Positions 27,507 through 35,261 are shown, counted from the stretch's first letter. The stretch is 64,000 nt of DNA from Anaerotruncus rubiinfantis (GCF_900078395.1 NZ_FKLA01000009.1:2178084-2242083); one strand, 5' to 3'. Made by a program: numbers and translations. Notes: generated from the letters alone by a model not told the origin.

Positions 27507-28333
27507 CGGATCTGCTCCGGCGGGATCAGGCTCTCGTCGAACAGGACGCGGGAGTGGTTTTTGAAGATCATGGTTTCCTCCAGCGTCCCGCCGCTCGCCC
27601 GGTCGATCGTCTTTTTCCAAATCTCGCTCACACGGTAGTACCAGCCGTCAGATTCCTTTTGATAGTGGTGATCCCGCTCCTCGATCCGGTACCGAACCGG
27701 CAGTTCCCGGCTGCAGAGCAGCTCCCCGCAAAGATCTGTTTCGTCCAGCCAGACCCGCAGCTGATAGGTATCCGGCGTGTCGTTTTGGAAGCGGTAGTCC
27801 ACATTGTTATAGAAAACCGAGGTGCCTGTGCCGAACGGAACCCTGCGGTCACTGTCCGGGAAGATGGCATCGGTGTGATGGTGCAGTTCGGTGACGGTGA
27901 GCGGGCTTTGCAAAACAAGCCAGTGGATCAGGTTCGCAAGCTGGCAGAGCCCTCCGCCAACCGCAGCCGACGGTTTTCCGCCGCCGATGATCACAAGCCC
28001 TTCCAAAAAGCCGCGTTTTTCGGTGGGGTTCCCCACCCGCCGCCAAAAGGAAAACGTCTCTCCGGGACGGATGAGCAGCCCATCGATTCCCCGGCTGGCA
28101 AGCCGCAGGTTGACCGCCTTGTTCTGCTGAAGCTGCTGGTTCACGCCAAAAAGCTTGCGCAGAAGAACCGAGCGGTGGGATTTTACGATAAATGGAAGCG
28201 GCTCCCCAGTCTGGCTGGAGGCAAACCGCACATGGCTGCCCAGATCCCGGCACCAGCGCAGCAGATACTCCTTGCGCAGGGACACCGCGTAGCACAGCGG
28301 CCCACGTTCACAAAACAGTTTGCGCCGTCCCAA
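27503..28333 (-). CDS. vanW: VanW family protein
   Basis: A 276-residue protein matching VanW throughout: GRRKLFCERGPLCYAVSLRKE, NKAVNLRLASRGIDGLLIRPGETFSFWRRVGNPTEKRGFLEGLVI, GGGLCQLANLIHWLVLQSPLTVTE and RFQNDTPDTYQLRVWL. VanW occurs in some vancomycin-resistance clusters and in many Firmicutes; its biochemical role is not established. No signal peptide is seen in this short form. It is the first gene of a three-gene operon with the adenylation and carrier proteins, which suggests a cell-envelope or amino-acid-transfer role. Confidence 0.92.
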   Translation of the reverse strand: MGRRKLFCERGPLCYAVSLRKEYLLRWCRDLGSHVRFASSQTGEPLPFIVKSHRSVLLRKLFGVNQQLQQNKAVNLRLASRGIDGLLIRPGETFSFWRRVGNPTEKRGFLEGLVIIGGGKPSAAVGGGLCQLANLIHWLVLQSPLTVTELHHHTDAIFPDSDRRVPFGTGTSVFYNNVDYRFQNDTPDTYQLRVWLDETDLCGELLCSRELPVRYRIEERDHHYQKESDGWYYRVSEIWKKTIDRASGGTLEETMIFKNHSRVLFDESLIPPEQIR

Positions 28334-28414
28334 TCCGCTCCCTCACTTCCAGTTGTCCTTAAAATGGCCGGCACGAGAAATATACCGTGGCCATAGGCCA
28401 TATGTAACTTAGAT

Positions 28415-28443
28415 ATTATAACACATCCAAATCCCATTTTCAA
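28415..28443 (-). promoter_or_regulatory. promoter of the vanW operon
   Basis: Minus strand -35 TTGAAA (28443-28438), 17-base spacer, -10 TATAAT (28420-28415), about 80 bases upstream of vanW. Confidence 0.8.
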
Positions 28444-28532
28444 AAATTTTCTTTCGTTTCTCACAATTTTTATAATCAAAAGGAGATCCTTTCGGTAATT
28501 TCGATCATTTTTACGGAAATTCGGTTTTTAAG

Positions 28533-28561
28533 TGTACAAGGCAGATGGAATCATGTATAAT
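28533..28561 (+). promoter_or_regulatory. promoter of prs
   Basis: TGTACA (28533-28538), 17-base spacer, TATAAT (28556-28561). Divergent from the vanW promoter, about 80 bases before the prs start. Confidence 0.65.
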
Positions 28562-28642
28562 ATTCCTGTGTGATTTTCGACAGAATCCACGCAATTTCTA
28601 CAGTGAAACCTAAAAAGCTAAGAGATTGAAGGAGCGTTTAAA

Positions 28643-29785
28643 ATGGCAGGGCATATCGAGGCAGAAGATATCTTTAACGGAAAAGACCGTGTGGCTCCGC
28701 TGGGCCTCATCGTCAGCGAAGGCGCGCGGGAACTTGGCGCGAAGATTGATGCACATCTGACCAGTTGGGCTGCATCCAGCGAACATTCCACCGACACCTT
28801 TATCGTCGGGAGCGAATGCCCCCGTTTCTCCTCCGGAGACAGCAAGGGGCTGATCAAATCCACCATCCGCGGCAATGACCTCTTTTTCATCGTGGATATG
28901 GGCAACTACAGCTGCACTTACAACCTGTTCGGCCAGAAGAACTGCATGTCCCCGGACGACCATTTCCAGGATCTCAAGCGTCTGATCCAGGCGGCCGGCG
29001 GCAAGGCGCACCGTATCAGCGTGATCATGCCGCTTCTCTATGGCGGACGGCAGCACCGCCGCAACTATCGCGAATCGCTCGACTGCGCGATGGCCCTGCA
29101 GGAACTGACCCATATGGGCGTCTCCAACATCGTAACCTTCGACGCGCACGACGCGCGCGTCCATAACGCAATCCCGCTGACCGGCTTTGACAACGTCATG
29201 CCGACCTATCAGGTTCTCAAAGCGCTCTTCCATGCCTTTCCGGAGCTCGATATCAGCCGCGACCGCTTCATGATCATCAGCCCGGACGAGGGCGCGATGA
29301 ACCGCAACATGTACTACGCGTCGGTGCTTGGCGTCGATCTCGGTATGTTCTACAAACGCCGCGACTATTCCCGGGTCGTCAACGGGCGCAACCCGATCGT
29401 TGCGCATGAATACCTCGGCACTTCGGTTGAAGGCAAGGACGTTTTCATCGCGGACGATATCATCTCTTCCGGTGATTCGATGCTTGACATCGCCTACGAG
29501 CTGAAAAAGCAGAAGGCAAACCGCATTTTCTCCTACGCGACCTACGCGATCTTCACCAACGGGCTCGACGCGTTTGACAAAGCCTATCGGGACGGCATCA
29601 TCAGCGGCGTGTTCGGCACCAACCTCACCTATCGCAGCGAGGAGCTGCGCAGCCGTGAATGGTTCCATGAGGTTGACGTTTCCAAATATATCGCTTACTT
29701 CATTGCTGCGATCAACCATGACATCTCGGTCAGCGCGATCATCGACCCGCACGAGAAGATCAAGGCTCTGCTCGCCAGCCGGTAA
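28643..29785 (+). CDS. prs: ribose-phosphate pyrophosphokinase (PRPP synthetase)
   Basis: Transfers pyrophosphate from ATP to ribose 5-phosphate, giving PRPP for nucleotide, His and Trp synthesis. The PRPP loop DVFIADDIISSGDSMLDIA, the SEHSTDTFIVGSECPRFS region and MPLLYGGRQHRR are visible. At 380 residues it is longer than classical Prs (about 315) and belongs to a diverged clostridial form. Ribosome binding site is AAGGAG. It is monocistronic with a promoter and terminator. Confidence 0.9.
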   Translation: MAGHIEAEDIFNGKDRVAPLGLIVSEGARELGAKIDAHLTSWAASSEHSTDTFIVGSECPRFSSGDSKGLIKSTIRGNDLFFIVDMGNYSCTYNLFGQKNCMSPDDHFQDLKRLIQAAGGKAHRISVIMPLLYGGRQHRRNYRESLDCAMALQELTHMGVSNIVTFDAHDARVHNAIPLTGFDNVMPTYQVLKALFHAFPELDISRDRFMIISPDEGAMNRNMYYASVLGVDLGMFYKRRDYSRVVNGRNPIVAHEYLGTSVEGKDVFIADDIISSGDSMLDIAYELKKQKANRIFSYATYAIFTNGLDAFDKAYRDGIISGVFGTNLTYRSEELRSREWFHEVDVSKYIAYFIAAINHDISVSAIIDPHEKIKALLASR

Positions 29786-29796
29786 ATCAATATTCA

Positions 29797-29822
29797 AAAA
29801 GCCCGCCGGCCGGCGGGCTTTT
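29797..29822. terminator. bidirectional terminator after prs
   Basis: AAAAGCCCGCCGG followed by its exact complement CCGGCGGGCTTTT, with T-run on the plus side. Confidence 0.88.
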
Positions 29823-29833
29823 CTACTGCATGC

Positions 29834-30058
29834 TTATTTTTTCAGTTCAACGGTATAGGTGAACTGATAGGTTTCCTGAAGCGCCTTCACCTTGTCCTCG
29901 TTGTCCTCTATGAAGGTTTCGGTATACACCGATTTCCCCTGTTTTTTATAGTCGTCCAGGATTTTCTGAAGCGCATCCCAGCATTCCTGCTTTTTCGCTT
30001 CATCCTCCTCCTGAATATCGATGACAAACTCACGGTGTTTTGGAATGCGTACTTTCAT
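29834..30058 (-). CDS. small charged protein of unknown function (74 aa)
   Basis: Starts MKVRIPKHREFVIDIQEEDE and contains a lysine/glutamate-rich helical middle. There is no signal peptide, membrane segment or recognised motif. An AGGAACGTGAAGAA stretch precedes the ATG. It is convergent with prs and shares its terminator. Probably a real small gene because the frame runs cleanly from ribosome binding site to terminator; function unknown. Confidence 0.65.
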   Translation of the reverse strand: MKVRIPKHREFVIDIQEEDEAKKQECWDALQKILDDYKKQGKSVYTETFIEDNEDKVKALQETYQFTYTVELKK

Positions 30059-30169
30059 TTTTCTTCACGTTCCTTTGCTGAATGATATTTGAATGCCCAT
30101 AAACATTCTTTATTGTATCCGCTATCCCCAGCCGGGTCAAGAGCTTTCCGGCGGGTTTCTGCAAATATT

Positions 30170-30352
30170 TCAGCGATAACGGAAGCGTTCGCCGTCAACG
30201 CGGATTTCAACCAATGGTTCCGGCAGCCGGTCCGGCGGCCGCTGGAAGGTATGCATACCCGGCGAATTGATATTTGTCGGCCAGTTGCGGCCGTGGTGCC
30301 GCCGGGCCGGCTGTGGATAACCAGGCCTTTGGTAGTAATAGCTGCGCGCCAT
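30170..30352 (-). CDS. small Tyr/Pro/Arg-rich protein (60 aa)
   Basis: The ATG at 30352 has an excellent GGGAAAGGAGGTG site, so a short gene is likely despite its size; the longer in-frame reading from 30556 has none and runs through the divergent small gene. The product, MARSYYYQRPGYPQPARRHH at its start and VEIRVDGERFRYR at its end, is basic and rich in Pro, Arg and Tyr. Such low-complexity short proteins in Clostridia are sometimes spore- or envelope-associated, but I have no evidence for that here. Confidence 0.65.
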   Translation of the reverse strand: MARSYYYQRPGYPQPARRHHGRNWPTNINSPGMHTFQRPPDRLPEPLVEIRVDGERFRYR

Positions 30353-30453
30353 TAAAAACACCTCCTTTCCCAATCTATGCGCAAAAAAGGGATTCCGTCC
30401 GACAGGACTGAACCCATCCTTAGATGAATATCCTGTAGCAAGGAGGGAGCGCA

Positions 30454-30603
30454 ATGCGTAACTGCAACTGTCCCGGGCCGCCCCAAAAGGATTGCCCGCC
30501 GGAAGAAAACCGCGGATGCAGCGGATGCCTGGCCTATTTTCTTGCCGGGCTGGCAATCCTGCTGCTCATCTGCCTGATCGGGTCCCCATGTTTTTATCTC
30601 TGA
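30454..30603 (+). CDS. tiny cysteine-rich single-span membrane protein (49 aa)
   Basis: Reads MRNCNCPGPPQKDCPPEENR, then GCSGCLAYFLAGLAILLLICLIGSPCFYL. The ATG has an AAGGAGGGAG site and the gene ends at a TGA followed by a strong terminator. About 20 hydrophobic residues form one membrane helix, preceded by a Cys/Pro-rich segment with five cysteines (CNC, C, CSGC). It is divergent from the 60-residue protein. Unrecognised; could be an envelope or spore-coat-type protein. Confidence 0.7.
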   Translation: MRNCNCPGPPQKDCPPEENRGCSGCLAYFLAGLAILLLICLIGSPCFYL

Positions 30604-30610
30604 GCGCGCA

Positions 30611-30640
30611 AAAGCGGGACGCCTCCCGGCGTCCCGCTTT
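30611..30640 (+). terminator. terminator after the tiny membrane protein
   Basis: AAAGCGGGACGCC, loop TCCC, GGCGTCCCGCTTT. Confidence 0.8.
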
Positions 30641-30751
30641 CCTGATCGTTTTGTTCCCTTATCGCTCGATTCATCGGTAATTTTCGTAAAAGTTTTCGTA
30701 AACTGCGGCCAGGTCCCTGTTCCAAGGTATGTACAGGCAAACCGGCTGCGG

Positions 30752-31062
30752 TTATCCCAACAGTCTTATAATATTCATTACCTTGCTGAGAGTTCCCACC
30801 GGATTCTGCAAAGCTGTTTGCAGAATCTTCTGCACACCGGACGGATTTTGACGGTTTTGGTTCATCCGACTCATGTTCCCGTGGTTTTGCTGCATCCGCA
30901 TTCCGTTTCGGTTCTGAAAATTTGCTGCATACGCATCTGGTTTAGCTGAGCCTGCTGGTTTTGGGGCGCCTGCTGCGGGTTCGGGTTGGCTGGCTGCGGA
31001 TTTGGCTGCATCGGACGATCGGGCCGTCCCGGCCGGTTTCCCGGATGAAACTGGTTGGTCAT
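30752..31062 (-). pseudogene. Pro/Asn/Gln-rich small protein with an apparent frameshift
   Basis: From the ATG at 31062 (TGGAGGGGA site) the first frame reads MTNQFHPGNRPGRPDRPMQP and continues with PNPQ repeats, but stops at 30871 after a compositionally odd tail. Shifting by one base at the CAAATTTTC near 30916-30923 gives NFQNRNGMRMQQNHGNMSRM, then a helical C-terminus VQKILQTALQNPVGTLSKVM and a stop at 30752. The second part keeps the same Asn/Gln/Met/Arg composition, so the intact protein was about 100 residues. It is either a real indel or a sequence error. Function unknown. Confidence 0.65.
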
Positions 31063-31182
31063 AGCTTCCCCTCCATATGCCAGTGTATGTAAAAAAGGAA
31101 GCGCGGGTTCCTCATTTTAGCGGTATGAAAGAACTTTCGGAATTTTTTCCCGTCCCGCGGTAAAAATAGCGGTATAAAGGGC

Positions 31183-31211
31183 TTGCAAATTGCGGCGGCC
31201 TGTGTTAATAT
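31183..31211 (+). promoter_or_regulatory. promoter of the superoxide reductase gene
   Basis: TTGCAA (31183-31188), 17-base spacer, TAATAT (31206-31211). The leader to the ATG at 31381 is about 160 bases, in which I see no known riboswitch. Confidence 0.7.
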
Positions 31212-31380
31212 TAAAATATACAAATTACGTATAGTTTTCATCCTGAAAAGTTCCCGACCAGCCGCTCTGCGCGGATCAAAAATTTGGGGAGACCGGATGA
31301 AAATATTCTGCTAAACACGGTTCTGAAGCCCACTTGGCGGGCAAACTAATAAAATGAAAATTTGTTAAGGAGAAATTGTG

Positions 31381-31755
31381 ATGGCAACTTTTTACATTTG
31401 TAAACATTGTGGGAATCTCATTGAAATGGTGCACGACGCAGGCGTTCCCGTTGTCTGCTGCGGAGAAAAGATGCACAAACTGACCGCCAACACCACTGAC
31501 GCCGCAACCGAAAAACATGTCCCGCTCGTCAAGGTGGACGGCGGCACCGTTTCGGTGAACGTTGGGAGCGTCTCCCATCCGATGGAAGAAAAACATTGGA
31601 TTGTATGGGTCGCTCTTGAAACCCGAAACGGCATCCACCGCAAAAATCTCAAGCCCGGTTCCGCCCCGGAAGTGACTTTCGCGCTCGGCGGCGACCAGCC
31701 GGTGGCGGTTTATGCTTACTGCAACCTGCACGGACTCTGGAAATCCGAACTGTAA
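31381..31755 (+). CDS. dfx: desulfoferrodoxin / superoxide reductase (two-iron type)
   Basis: A 124-residue non-heme iron protein reducing superoxide to peroxide without making oxygen, typical of strict anaerobes. The N-terminal desulforedoxin-like centre I has its four cysteines in YICKHCGN and VVCCGEKM. The catalytic centre II ligands are the histidines in EKHVPLV and HPMEEKHWIVWV, plus Cys and His in CNLHGLWKS. The ATG at 31381 follows AAGGAGAA. Monocistronic. Confidence 0.95.
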   Translation: MATFYICKHCGNLIEMVHDAGVPVVCCGEKMHKLTANTTDAATEKHVPLVKVDGGTVSVNVGSVSHPMEEKHWIVWVALETRNGIHRKNLKPGSAPEVTFALGGDQPVAVYAYCNLHGLWKSEL

Positions 31756-31778
31756 ACAGCACCCCAAAACGAGAAAAT

Positions 31779-31806
31779 AAAAGCTCCCCCGGACGGGGGA
31801 GCTTTT
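31779..31806. terminator. bidirectional terminator after dfx
   Basis: AAAAGCTCCCCC, loop GGAC, GGGGGAGCTTTT. Also serves the convergent P1 peptidase gene. Confidence 0.9.
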
Positions 31807-31813
31807 ATTCGCT

Positions 31814-32776
31814 TCAGAGAAAGTCCTGGGCAGTTTTCAGTCCATATGCCGGTTCCGCCCGCAGTACAGCGCGGGCAACCGCTTTGCCCATCACCCGCGC
31901 CGCGAGCGTCCCAACCAGGTTCAGGTCGGACTGCATGTCTCCCACCGAGAGCGCGTAGATGCTGTCCCCGTCGGCGGTCGTGTTGACCGGGTTCAATGCC
32001 CGCGCATAGCCGTTGTGGGCCATTGCAGCAATTTTATTCATCTTCGTCTTGTCAAAGCGCGCGTTTGTTATCACCGCACCGATCGTTGTATTCCCGGTGA
32101 AAAGATTTCCGCGTACCGTGTTCTCCGTGTACATTGTCCGCTCGGTATCCGCGAAAGTGGAAAGATCCGGGGTGAGCATCCCGGCCAAACGGCGGCCACT
32201 GTCAATGTCAAAGACATCGCCCAGCGCATTCACCGCGACCACCGCGCCCACCTTCAAATCCCCCAGCTGCACGGCATAAATGCCCAGCCCCGATTTCATC
32301 ATGGTGGCCGGTCCATGATATTTGCCGACCGTCGCGCCCGTGCCCGCGCCGAAATTCCCTTCCTCCGGCGCGTCCTGTTCGGCCGCGCGGCAGGCTGCAT
32401 AAGCCATCTTTGCATCCGGGCGCGCATCCGGCGAACCGACCACCAGATCGAAGAGGCAGCTCGCGCAGACGAGCGGCACCTTTGTAATGCCGGTGTCAAA
32501 ACCCACGTCCCGCTCAGCCAGGTAGCGCATTACGCCGCCGGCAGCATCGAGCCCGAAAGCGCTTCCACCGGAAAGCAGCACGGCATGCACCGCTTCCGCT
32601 GCGGCAAGTGGGCTAAGAAGCTGGCTTTCGCGCGAAGCGGGGCCTCCGCCGCGCACATCGAGCCCCGCGGGCATCCCGCGCGCGCAGAGGAGCACCGTAC
32701 AGCCGGTGCCGCCCTCGATGTCCTGCGCGTTTCCGATTTTAAGATTCTCTATCTCTGTAATTGGAATTTCTTTCAT
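31814..32776 (-). CDS. P1 family peptidase (DmpA/BapA-type N-terminal nucleophile aminopeptidase)
   Basis: About 320 residues; MKEIPITEIENLKIGNAQDIEGGTGCTV opens the DmpA/OAT fold, and AVLLSGGSAFGLDAAGGVMRYL and ALNPVNTTADGDSIYALSVG are family motifs, the last with the T-x-x-x-D-G-D region around the self-cleavage site. Members hydrolyse D- or beta-aminoacyl peptides and amides. The ATG at 32776 has a GGGAGG site and overlaps the end of the ECF component gene; the longer reading lies inside that gene. No signal peptide, so it acts in the cytosol. Confidence 0.88.
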   Translation of the reverse strand: MKEIPITEIENLKIGNAQDIEGGTGCTVLLCARGMPAGLDVRGGGPASRESQLLSPLAAAEAVHAVLLSGGSAFGLDAAGGVMRYLAERDVGFDTGITKVPLVCASCLFDLVVGSPDARPDAKMAYAACRAAEQDAPEEGNFGAGTGATVGKYHGPATMMKSGLGIYAVQLGDLKVGAVVAVNALGDVFDIDSGRRLAGMLTPDLSTFADTERTMYTENTVRGNLFTGNTTIGAVITNARFDKTKMNKIAAMAHNGYARALNPVNTTADGDSIYALSVGDMQSDLNLVGTLAARVMGKAVARAVLRAEPAYGLKTAQDFL

Positions 32777-33375
32777 GCTTTTGCCTCCCGCAAAGCTCCC
32801 TGCGCTGCCAAAAACTTCATCAATGGACGGCAGACCGCTGTCGTGACGACAACCGCCGCAGAAAGTTCCAGAATGCCGTTGAACCCCACAATGGTGAGGA
32901 ATACGTCCTTGAGCGGAATCGCATCGAACAACGCCCACAGGCAGCCGAGCACCAACACCGTGTGGCAGATGCTCGCAATCGCCGCGCTCGCCGCAATCGC
33001 AAAGGTTTCACGGCCGGTGCGGCGCAGAAGCCGATAAAGGCACCCGGCGATCACTCCGAGCAGGATGCGCGGCAGAATACACATCACAAGCGAAGCGAAC
33101 GGCGCGCCGCTTGCAAAGGGGGAAAAGAGCAGATCCACCGGTGAAACAGCCGTTGTCGAAGCCTTCAGAAGGCTCATAAGCCCGAACGCACCGCCCAGAA
33201 TGGCGCCGTCAACGGGGCCCAGCAGGATGGCTCCGATGATGACAGGGATGTGCATAATGGTGATGGCGACCGGCGGGATCATGATGAATCCAAGCGGTGT
33301 GAACGCCAGCACCGCCATCAGTGCGATGAGCAGGGACAACTGGGTGAACTTTGTGGTCTTGCGTGTGGTTGACAT
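32773..33375 (-). CDS. ECF transporter S component (PanT-like)
   Basis: A 200-residue membrane protein with about six helices. LIALMAVLAFTPLGFIMIPPVAITIMHIPVIIGAILLGPVDGAILGGAFGLMSLL is typical of group II ECF substrate-binding components, and MCILPRILLGVIAGCLYRLL matches the PanT/RibU-like group. Pantothenate is suggested because the next gene upstream is coaX, but specificity is inferred from context. It would use shared EcfA/A/T proteins encoded elsewhere. AAGGAGAG precedes the ATG, and the gene overlaps the P1 peptidase start. Confidence 0.85.
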   Translation of the reverse strand: MSTTRKTTKFTQLSLLIALMAVLAFTPLGFIMIPPVAITIMHIPVIIGAILLGPVDGAILGGAFGLMSLLKASTTAVSPVDLLFSPFASGAPFASLVMCILPRILLGVIAGCLYRLLRRTGRETFAIAASAAIASICHTVLVLGCLWALFDAIPLKDVFLTIVGFNGILELSAAVVVTTAVCRPLMKFLAAQGALREAKA

Positions 33376-33479
33376 AAGACATCTCTCCTTGCTGCTGCTC
33401 CGGCATTCCGGATGCAGCGCATATTTTGGAATTTATGCCTCCGCCGGAGCGGTTACATACCCATTATTATTCAATTTTT

Positions 33480-34253
33480 TCAGATACGGTCGCTGTTGCG
33501 CCTGTAGATGGCGTACAGACCGTCGAGCAGCAGCGTCTCATCGACAAGGATTTTGTGCCGGCACTGTGGGATAATCGTATTCACAAGCTGCCCGTAGGCC
33601 ACCACCGTTTTGGCTGGGCCAATTTTTTCTTCGTAGCGGTCGAGCATCCCGTCAATCATACTTGCCGTGCCGTACAGCACACCGGATTTCATACAATCCT
33701 CGGTGTTGGTACCGATCAGGCTAACCTGTTTTTCCAGGCCAATGTGCGGCAGCTGTGCAGCCTGATTGCTCAGTGCTTCCAGCGCAACCGTCACGCCCGG
33801 CATGATCGAACCGCCGATAAACATCCGCTTTTCGTCGATCAGAGAAAATTTTGTAGCCGTCCCAAGGTCGATGATCACCGCCGGAAGCGGATATTTCTCC
33901 ATCGCGCCAATTGCGGTGGCCACAAAGTCGGCCCCCAATTGCGCCGGGTTGTCAATCCTGATATTGAGCCCGGTTCGGATGCCCGGCCCGATCTGCAAAA
34001 TCTTCACCGGTTCGATCAGTGCGACCGCCTTGTGCAGCCGCTGGGTCAGAGAGGGCACCACCGACGAGATGATCGCGCCGGTGAGCGCACGTTCGTCCTG
34101 CCGGTAGAGCCGGATTACGTCGCGGATAAGCACCGCGTATTCGGCTTCCGTCTTATTGATGGCGGTCAGTATCCGGGAAACAAACAGCAGGCCGTCCCCC
34201 TCATAGGCGCCGATTTCGGTGATTGTATTGCCGATGTCGATCGCAAGGATCAT
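33480..34253 (-). CDS. coaX: type III pantothenate kinase CoaX
   Basis: Phosphorylates pantothenate, the first step of coenzyme A synthesis. About 257 residues: MILAIDIGNTITEIGAYEGD (phosphate 1 loop), DNPAQLGADFVATAIGA, VIIDLGTATKFSLID and FIGGSIMPGVTVALEAL. The ATG at 34253 has a GGGAGGGGA site; an in-frame extension to 34508 crosses the terminator and the adjacent gene and is rejected. It has its own promoter embedded in the preceding terminator. Confidence 0.94.
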   Translation of the reverse strand: MILAIDIGNTITEIGAYEGDGLLFVSRILTAINKTEAEYAVLIRDVIRLYRQDERALTGAIISSVVPSLTQRLHKAVALIEPVKILQIGPGIRTGLNIRIDNPAQLGADFVATAIGAMEKYPLPAVIIDLGTATKFSLIDEKRMFIGGSIMPGVTVALEALSNQAAQLPHIGLEKQVSLIGTNTEDCMKSGVLYGTASMIDGMLDRYEEKIGPAKTVVAYGQLVNTIIPQCRHKILVDETLLLDGLYAIYRRNSDRI

Positions 34254-34284
34254 ACCGTTCCCCTCCCGTCTTATCTCAGGGAAA

Positions 34285-34313
34285 ATCATAGCACAACAAA
34301 AGGCCGCTTGCAA
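34285..34313 (-). promoter_or_regulatory. promoter of coaX
   Basis: Minus strand -35 TTGCAA (34313-34308), 17-base spacer, -10 TATGAT (34290-34285). The -35 box is in the centre of the upstream terminator hairpin. Confidence 0.7.
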
Positions 34314-34322
34314 GCGGCCTTT
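34299..34322 (-). terminator. terminator of the birA-bioY-DUF1284 operon
   Basis: AAAGGCCGCTTG against CAAGCGGCCTTT, then TTGTTG on the minus strand, 7 bases after the DUF1284 stop. Confidence 0.82.
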
Positions 34323-34329
34323 CGCGTTT

Positions 34330-34716
34330 TTATTCCCGTGCCGGACAGATTTGGGTCCAGACGCAGTCCCCGCAGACTGTCTCCCGCTTTCCCGGCGCGA
34401 GGATCTTTTCCAAAACCAGCCGCTGAAAATCCCGCCATTGGAGGAGCTCCCCGTCCTGAAGACCGCAGAGCGACAAAACCGCCGAGTCATACCGTGCGGG
34501 TTTTTCACTGTCGCATTCCCCGCCGCAGTTATGCGGACAGCTGATACAGAGCGCGTCCACGCCGCAGAGGAGCATCACCTGCCGCTCCGGATTCATTTTC
34601 AGGCTGTCTGCGACGCATGCCATGTTCTTTACAAAAGCTTTATCATATCCCTTTCCATTAAAGAAACGCAGGCAAATCCCATGGTGCGGCCGCAGCCGCA
34701 GGGGCTCGCCGTTCAC
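34330..34716 (-). CDS. DUF1284 domain protein, cysteine-rich
   Basis: A 128-residue protein with LRLRPHHGICLRFFNGKGYDKAFVKNM, the family signature, and clustered cysteines (CGVDALCISCPHNCGGEC, CGDCVWTQIC) suggesting a metal or Fe-S site. The function of the family is not established. Its start overlaps the bioY stop by 4 bases and it lies inside the BirA-controlled operon, linking it to biotin status. Confidence 0.87.
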   Translation of the reverse strand: MNGEPLRLRPHHGICLRFFNGKGYDKAFVKNMACVADSLKMNPERQVMLLCGVDALCISCPHNCGGECDSEKPARYDSAVLSLCGLQDGELLQWRDFQRLVLEKILAPGKRETVCGDCVWTQICPARE

Positions 34717-35261
34717 GCCACGCGCGCCGGACCCCGGCGGAGCACCCCGCAGATGCGCGGGACAAGGATCGCTGCCGCCAGGATTTTAAGCGCGTCACCG
34801 AACAGGAACGGAACAACACAAAGCGCAAGTGACTGCATGAGGCCGGTGCCGGTCGAAATCATGAACCACGCGGTGCCGAGCAGGTCATAAACGGCCATCC
34901 CCAGCAGCATCGAGGACACCAGTACAAAATTCGTCTTTCCGAACTTTTCAGTCATCCATCCGACAAGCAAAGCCGCCATAATGTATCCTGCAATATATCC
35001 GCCGGTTGGGCCGACCAAAATCCCCACGCCGCCGGTAAAGGATGAGAATACCGGCGCGCCTACCGCGCCGACCAGCACATAGACGAGCTGGCTGAGCGCC
35101 CCGTATTTCGCGCCAAGGATGCCGCCCGCAAGGAAAACCGCCAAAGTCGCCAGATTGATCGGAACCGGCTGGAGCGGAATGGCAAGCTGTGAAAGCAGAG
35201 CGGTAAGCGCGGCAAAAAGCGCGCAGAGGATCATATCGTGGGTGGTGATGCGCTGTTTCAT
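34713..35261 (-). CDS. bioY: biotin transporter BioY (ECF S component)
   Basis: A 182-residue membrane protein; LCALFAALTALLSQLAIPLQPVPINLATLAVFLAGGILGAKYG and VGPTGGYIAGYIMAALLVGW are diagnostic of BioY, the biotin-binding S component. No dedicated BioM/BioN is adjacent, so it would work alone or with shared ECF proteins. It is coupled by 4-base overlaps to birA and to the DUF1284 gene. Confidence 0.94.
   Translation of the reverse strand: MKQRITTHDMILCALFAALTALLSQLAIPLQPVPINLATLAVFLAGGILGAKYGALSQLVYVLVGAVGAPVFSSFTGGVGILVGPTGGYIAGYIMAALLVGWMTEKFGKTNFVLVSSMLLGMAVYDLLGTAWFMISTGTGLMQSLALCVVPFLFGDALKILAAAILVPRICGVLRRGPARVA

Noticed and set aside
33480..34508. A 342-residue version of CoaX
   Set aside because: The extension reads through the DUF1284 gene and a terminator; the family starts at 34253.
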